Shown one piece after another: positions 61,498 through 64,000 of a stretch of DNA of 64,000 nt. This stretch comes from Pomacea canaliculata (taxonomy: Eukaryota; Mollusca; Gastropoda; Architaenioglossa; Ampullariidae): NCBI RefSeq assembly GCF_003073045.1, contig NC_037590.1, positions 38,370,751 through 38,434,750 of the forward strand, written 5' to 3'. Position 1 is the first letter of the stretch; each line of letters opens with the position of its first letter. Under the pieces are notes generated by a model. It was not told the origin of the DNA. It did no database searches and worked only from the letters and a program-made list of their open reading frames with translations. Both the position numbers and the translations under genes were made by a program.

Positions 61498-61841
61498 CAA
61501 CAGCCGCTTGCACCCCTGCCTGGACAGGGCTGGGCCATCATGTTAGCGGTTGCCTTGAAAGAGAAACACCTCGGCTCCAGTGATTTTCACATTGAGGCTG
61601 AAATACACGAACTTTGTGTAAGCTGAAGATAATTTGTTTACATGTCCGCTGAAGCCGTAGAATAGTGACTCGACCTTTTGGCAGCATGTAACAACAGTTA
61701 GTTTATGGTCTTACAATGAATTCAAAATAAATTGGATTTATTAATTACAGGTTATGTTCTTGTAAAATAAAGTGGTGCCAGCTGGGGTCCTGCCTGCCTT
61801 TAGCCGAATCCCTCTGCCTGGCACTGGTGCCCTCCGGCCCT

Positions 61842-61892
61842 TGTGGTGCTCTTGCCCAGTGGTGAAGCTGGTCCGACTCCACACCCGGCCCT
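61842..61892 (+). repeat. Isolated diverged monomer of the 62-bp repeat (copy C)
   Basis: The same diverged unit as 42002-42056, with one base missing at the start (TTGTGGTGCTCTTGCCCAGT). Confidence 0.7.
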
Positions 61893-62429
61893 CCGGCCCT
61901 CCGGCTCTCTCCTCCGCGGGACATCATGGGCTGGAAGAAAAACTATATTAACAGTACGTCTTCAAAGTTAATTTATTTTGCGAACCTTTCAGTGAAGCGT
62001 CTTGTTTTTTTGTTTTTATAAGCTATCAATATAAATAATAATAATTTCAACAGATAGCTGCTGACGTTTTGTGGGTTTTATTAGTGAATGTTTGTAACTC
62101 TACCATTTAATCACAGATTAGCGAAAATAAGCTACCCAAACAATTCCTGATAATATTTGCCCACTTTGTAATGCCCCATCCCCCAGACTGACATTCCCGA
62201 GCACAAAAGCAGCACAAACATTTAGCTGTCTTTCGGAAAGTCAAGCGACAAAAGCAAAAGACCCTTAAACAACAATTCTTTGTGACATTCCTTCCTTCCA
62301 CACAAAAGCAATGGCAAACTCAGGGTTTTTTTTCCAAGTGTCCTCCCACCTACAGACCACACCAAGCCTGACTATCACCTGATAAAAACTATCGGACTGG
62401 AACGGTTCAATTTGCATAATGGAATATTC

Positions 62430-62830
62430 GGCGGCAGGTTTTGTCTTTTTACATAACTTTTAGCATCTGGATCACCTAAGTGCTGTACCGAGCTTTCTAT
62501 TGCTACCTCTCCACCTTCCTCTCTTGCATTGGATCCTCCCTCCCACAGACAGGCCACACACGGAAACGGACATCCTCCCTCTGTGCCTCTAAGCAGTGGA
62601 ACTCTCTTTCCACATCACATTCGCCACTAGGATACAAGTACATTCAAAACCTTTTCTAAAAACATATCTGTTCACAAAGTACTTTCCCTGAATTTACTAT
62701 TCTTAACTCCCTGGCAATACTCTCTGCCATGCTAACCGTCATGTAACGCCTCCATCTGACGTTTATAGTAGGGGGCGTAGTATTTGTCTTTAGCCAAAGG
62801 TGCAGCCCTGATCAGATTAATAAAAATTCA
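62430..62830 (+). mobile_element. 3' end of a non-LTR retrotransposon (copy C)
   Basis: Counterpart of 42590-42990. An extra T in CTCTTTCCACATC shifts the frame relative to copy B. Confidence 0.5.
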
Positions 62831-63650
62831 CCGATTATTAACACCATGGGTTGTGTCCTGGAAAACAGTCGGGAGCTTTTCATCTGTGATTAACATCCGA
62901 TAGGTTAATCCTCCCCTCCCCCTCACGATATCACTTTACGCTGAACCCTTTGCTGACTCAGCCTCCTGCTGATCGCGGTGGGTTCAAACCCGAGCTACGC
63001 ACTGTGCAGGGGACGTCACCGACACGTGGAGTCTGTAAATCACAACGACAAAAGGTCGACAACTTGCCATTCTGTGGGTGTTCATAACCCTCCTTACCCC
63101 CTGCCGCGCGTGCCCGCTTGTTAACTTGCTTCCATAGTCTGGGATCTATGGCATATTGTTTTCTTTCTTTTTGGTTTTTTTTTGTCTGTAAATTTTATTA
63201 TTTTTATTTTTTTCCCCCAAATTATGTAAGGTCTCTATGTTCTAAAGTCCATGTTTTGTAAATACTGAGAACGTAACCTGTGTCGTTGTATATTGAAAAC
63301 CACATGCTGCCTTTATTTACAGCAAGACAGGTACTGTTTCACTCCACAAACAAAACGGAGAAAAAAAAATCCCATAAAGGTAAAATATTTTATTGGGGGT
63401 GGGGGTGGGTAGGGAATCACGGTGGTAATATTATCAGGAATTGTCTGAGTAGGTTCGTTTCTCTATGTGTTGATCACTAATGAAAAGTTATAAAACGTCG
63501 GCAGCCAACTGTTAAAACACGCACACCCCCTCACGAACGCAAGAAACAGAGACTACCCGATGCCAAAAAAAAAAAAAAGTAGAATAAGAGGCTAGTAAAA
63601 AAAGAAGGTTTAAACTTCCTCCAAGACCCACGTGTAATTTAAATAAACAT

Positions 63651-64000
63651 CTAGGTTAGTGAAGTGTGGGTGGTGTCACTTGCTATATCATGAAAGGAAT
63701 TATGAAACAGTATTTTAACGTTATATCTTTAAAGTGTGTAGCAAGTGTCATTTGCGCGAATAAACTACAAGGATTATTTATACAATTATTAATATAAAAA
63801 ATTGGTTTCTACTATTTTTCTAACAATAATTTTTAGAAAAAGTAAGCTACGCATAGTAGTACGAACAGGCTAACGTGCGCTCCTTAGACAGGCTGGCTTT
63901 GATGATTGGTTTTAATCTGTCTGCAGGAGAGATGCTTAACCCAACTTCGAACTATGGCTTGAGAGTTGTGTTATACAGAGTGATTTCCTTTTAGTTTGCA
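63651..64000. repeat. Start of a 1.2-kb tandem unit (copy C), empty hAT site
   Basis: Begins CTAGGTTAGTGAAGTGTGGG as units 1 and 2 do, and continues to the window edge. GCTTAACC occurs once at 63934-63941 with no transposon, directly followed by CAACTTCGAACTATGGC as in the right flank of the occupied site. Confidence 0.92.

Larger units (their letters stand above)
50430..64000. repeat. Copy C of the ~19-kb segment (continues past the right edge)
   Basis: It repeats copy B in the same orientation: SINE, PDZ exons 2 and 1 (minus strand), 25-bp repeat, minisatellite, LINE end and the start of a 1.2-kb unit at 63651. Differences from B are mostly small deletions (for example around 56515-56660), with few substitutions. 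It carries the empty hAT site at 63934-63941. The stretch 50430-51920 is AT-rich with no gene seen. Confidence 0.92.

Overview
The window is animal nuclear DNA, most likely from an invertebrate and plausibly a mollusc. Genes are split by long introns, coding third positions are GC-rich, and the non-coding DNA is full of tRNA-derived SINEs, hAT and pogo/Tigger-type elements and long (GACA)n tracts. The mollusc assignment is inference; nothing here proves the species. There are no operons, CRISPR arrays or true tRNA/rRNA genes.

Layout. (1) 1-8456, minus strand: the first six coding exons (about 290 codons) of a high-affinity choline transporter (SLC5A7/CHT1), running off the left edge. Its introns hold a pogo/Tigger-type MITE, three SINE-like elements, microsatellites and a 22-bp repeat that copies a splice donor four times. 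(2) 8457-25604: intergenic, with SINEs, a 199-bp hAT MITE with exact target-site duplications, microsatellites, a G-run cluster and one orphan coding-like fragment. (3) 25605-31357, copy A: the first two coding exons of a PDZ-domain gene on the plus strand, cut off by a 100-N gap at 31358-31457. (4) 31458 to about 50430, copy B: the same PDZ segment in the opposite orientation, followed by a 62-bp minisatellite of about 2.7 kb, a LINE 3' end, and a 1.2-kb tandem unit holding a 3.3-kb hAT transposon. (5) About 50430-64000, copy C: a second head-to-tail copy of B, lacking the hAT insertion, with a longer and more disordered minisatellite.

A, B and C differ mostly by small scattered indels, which break the PDZ exons differently in each copy. 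With the 100-N gap and the inverted A/B arrangement, this looks at least partly like unpolished long-read assembly or haplotype redundancy. A real tandem duplication cannot be excluded.

The most interesting biology is the hAT insertion with two empty sites in the same window, the tandem splice donor in the choline transporter, the 62-bp satellite open in all three minus-strand frames, and a 121-bp block kept nearly identical in three otherwise diverged tandem units.
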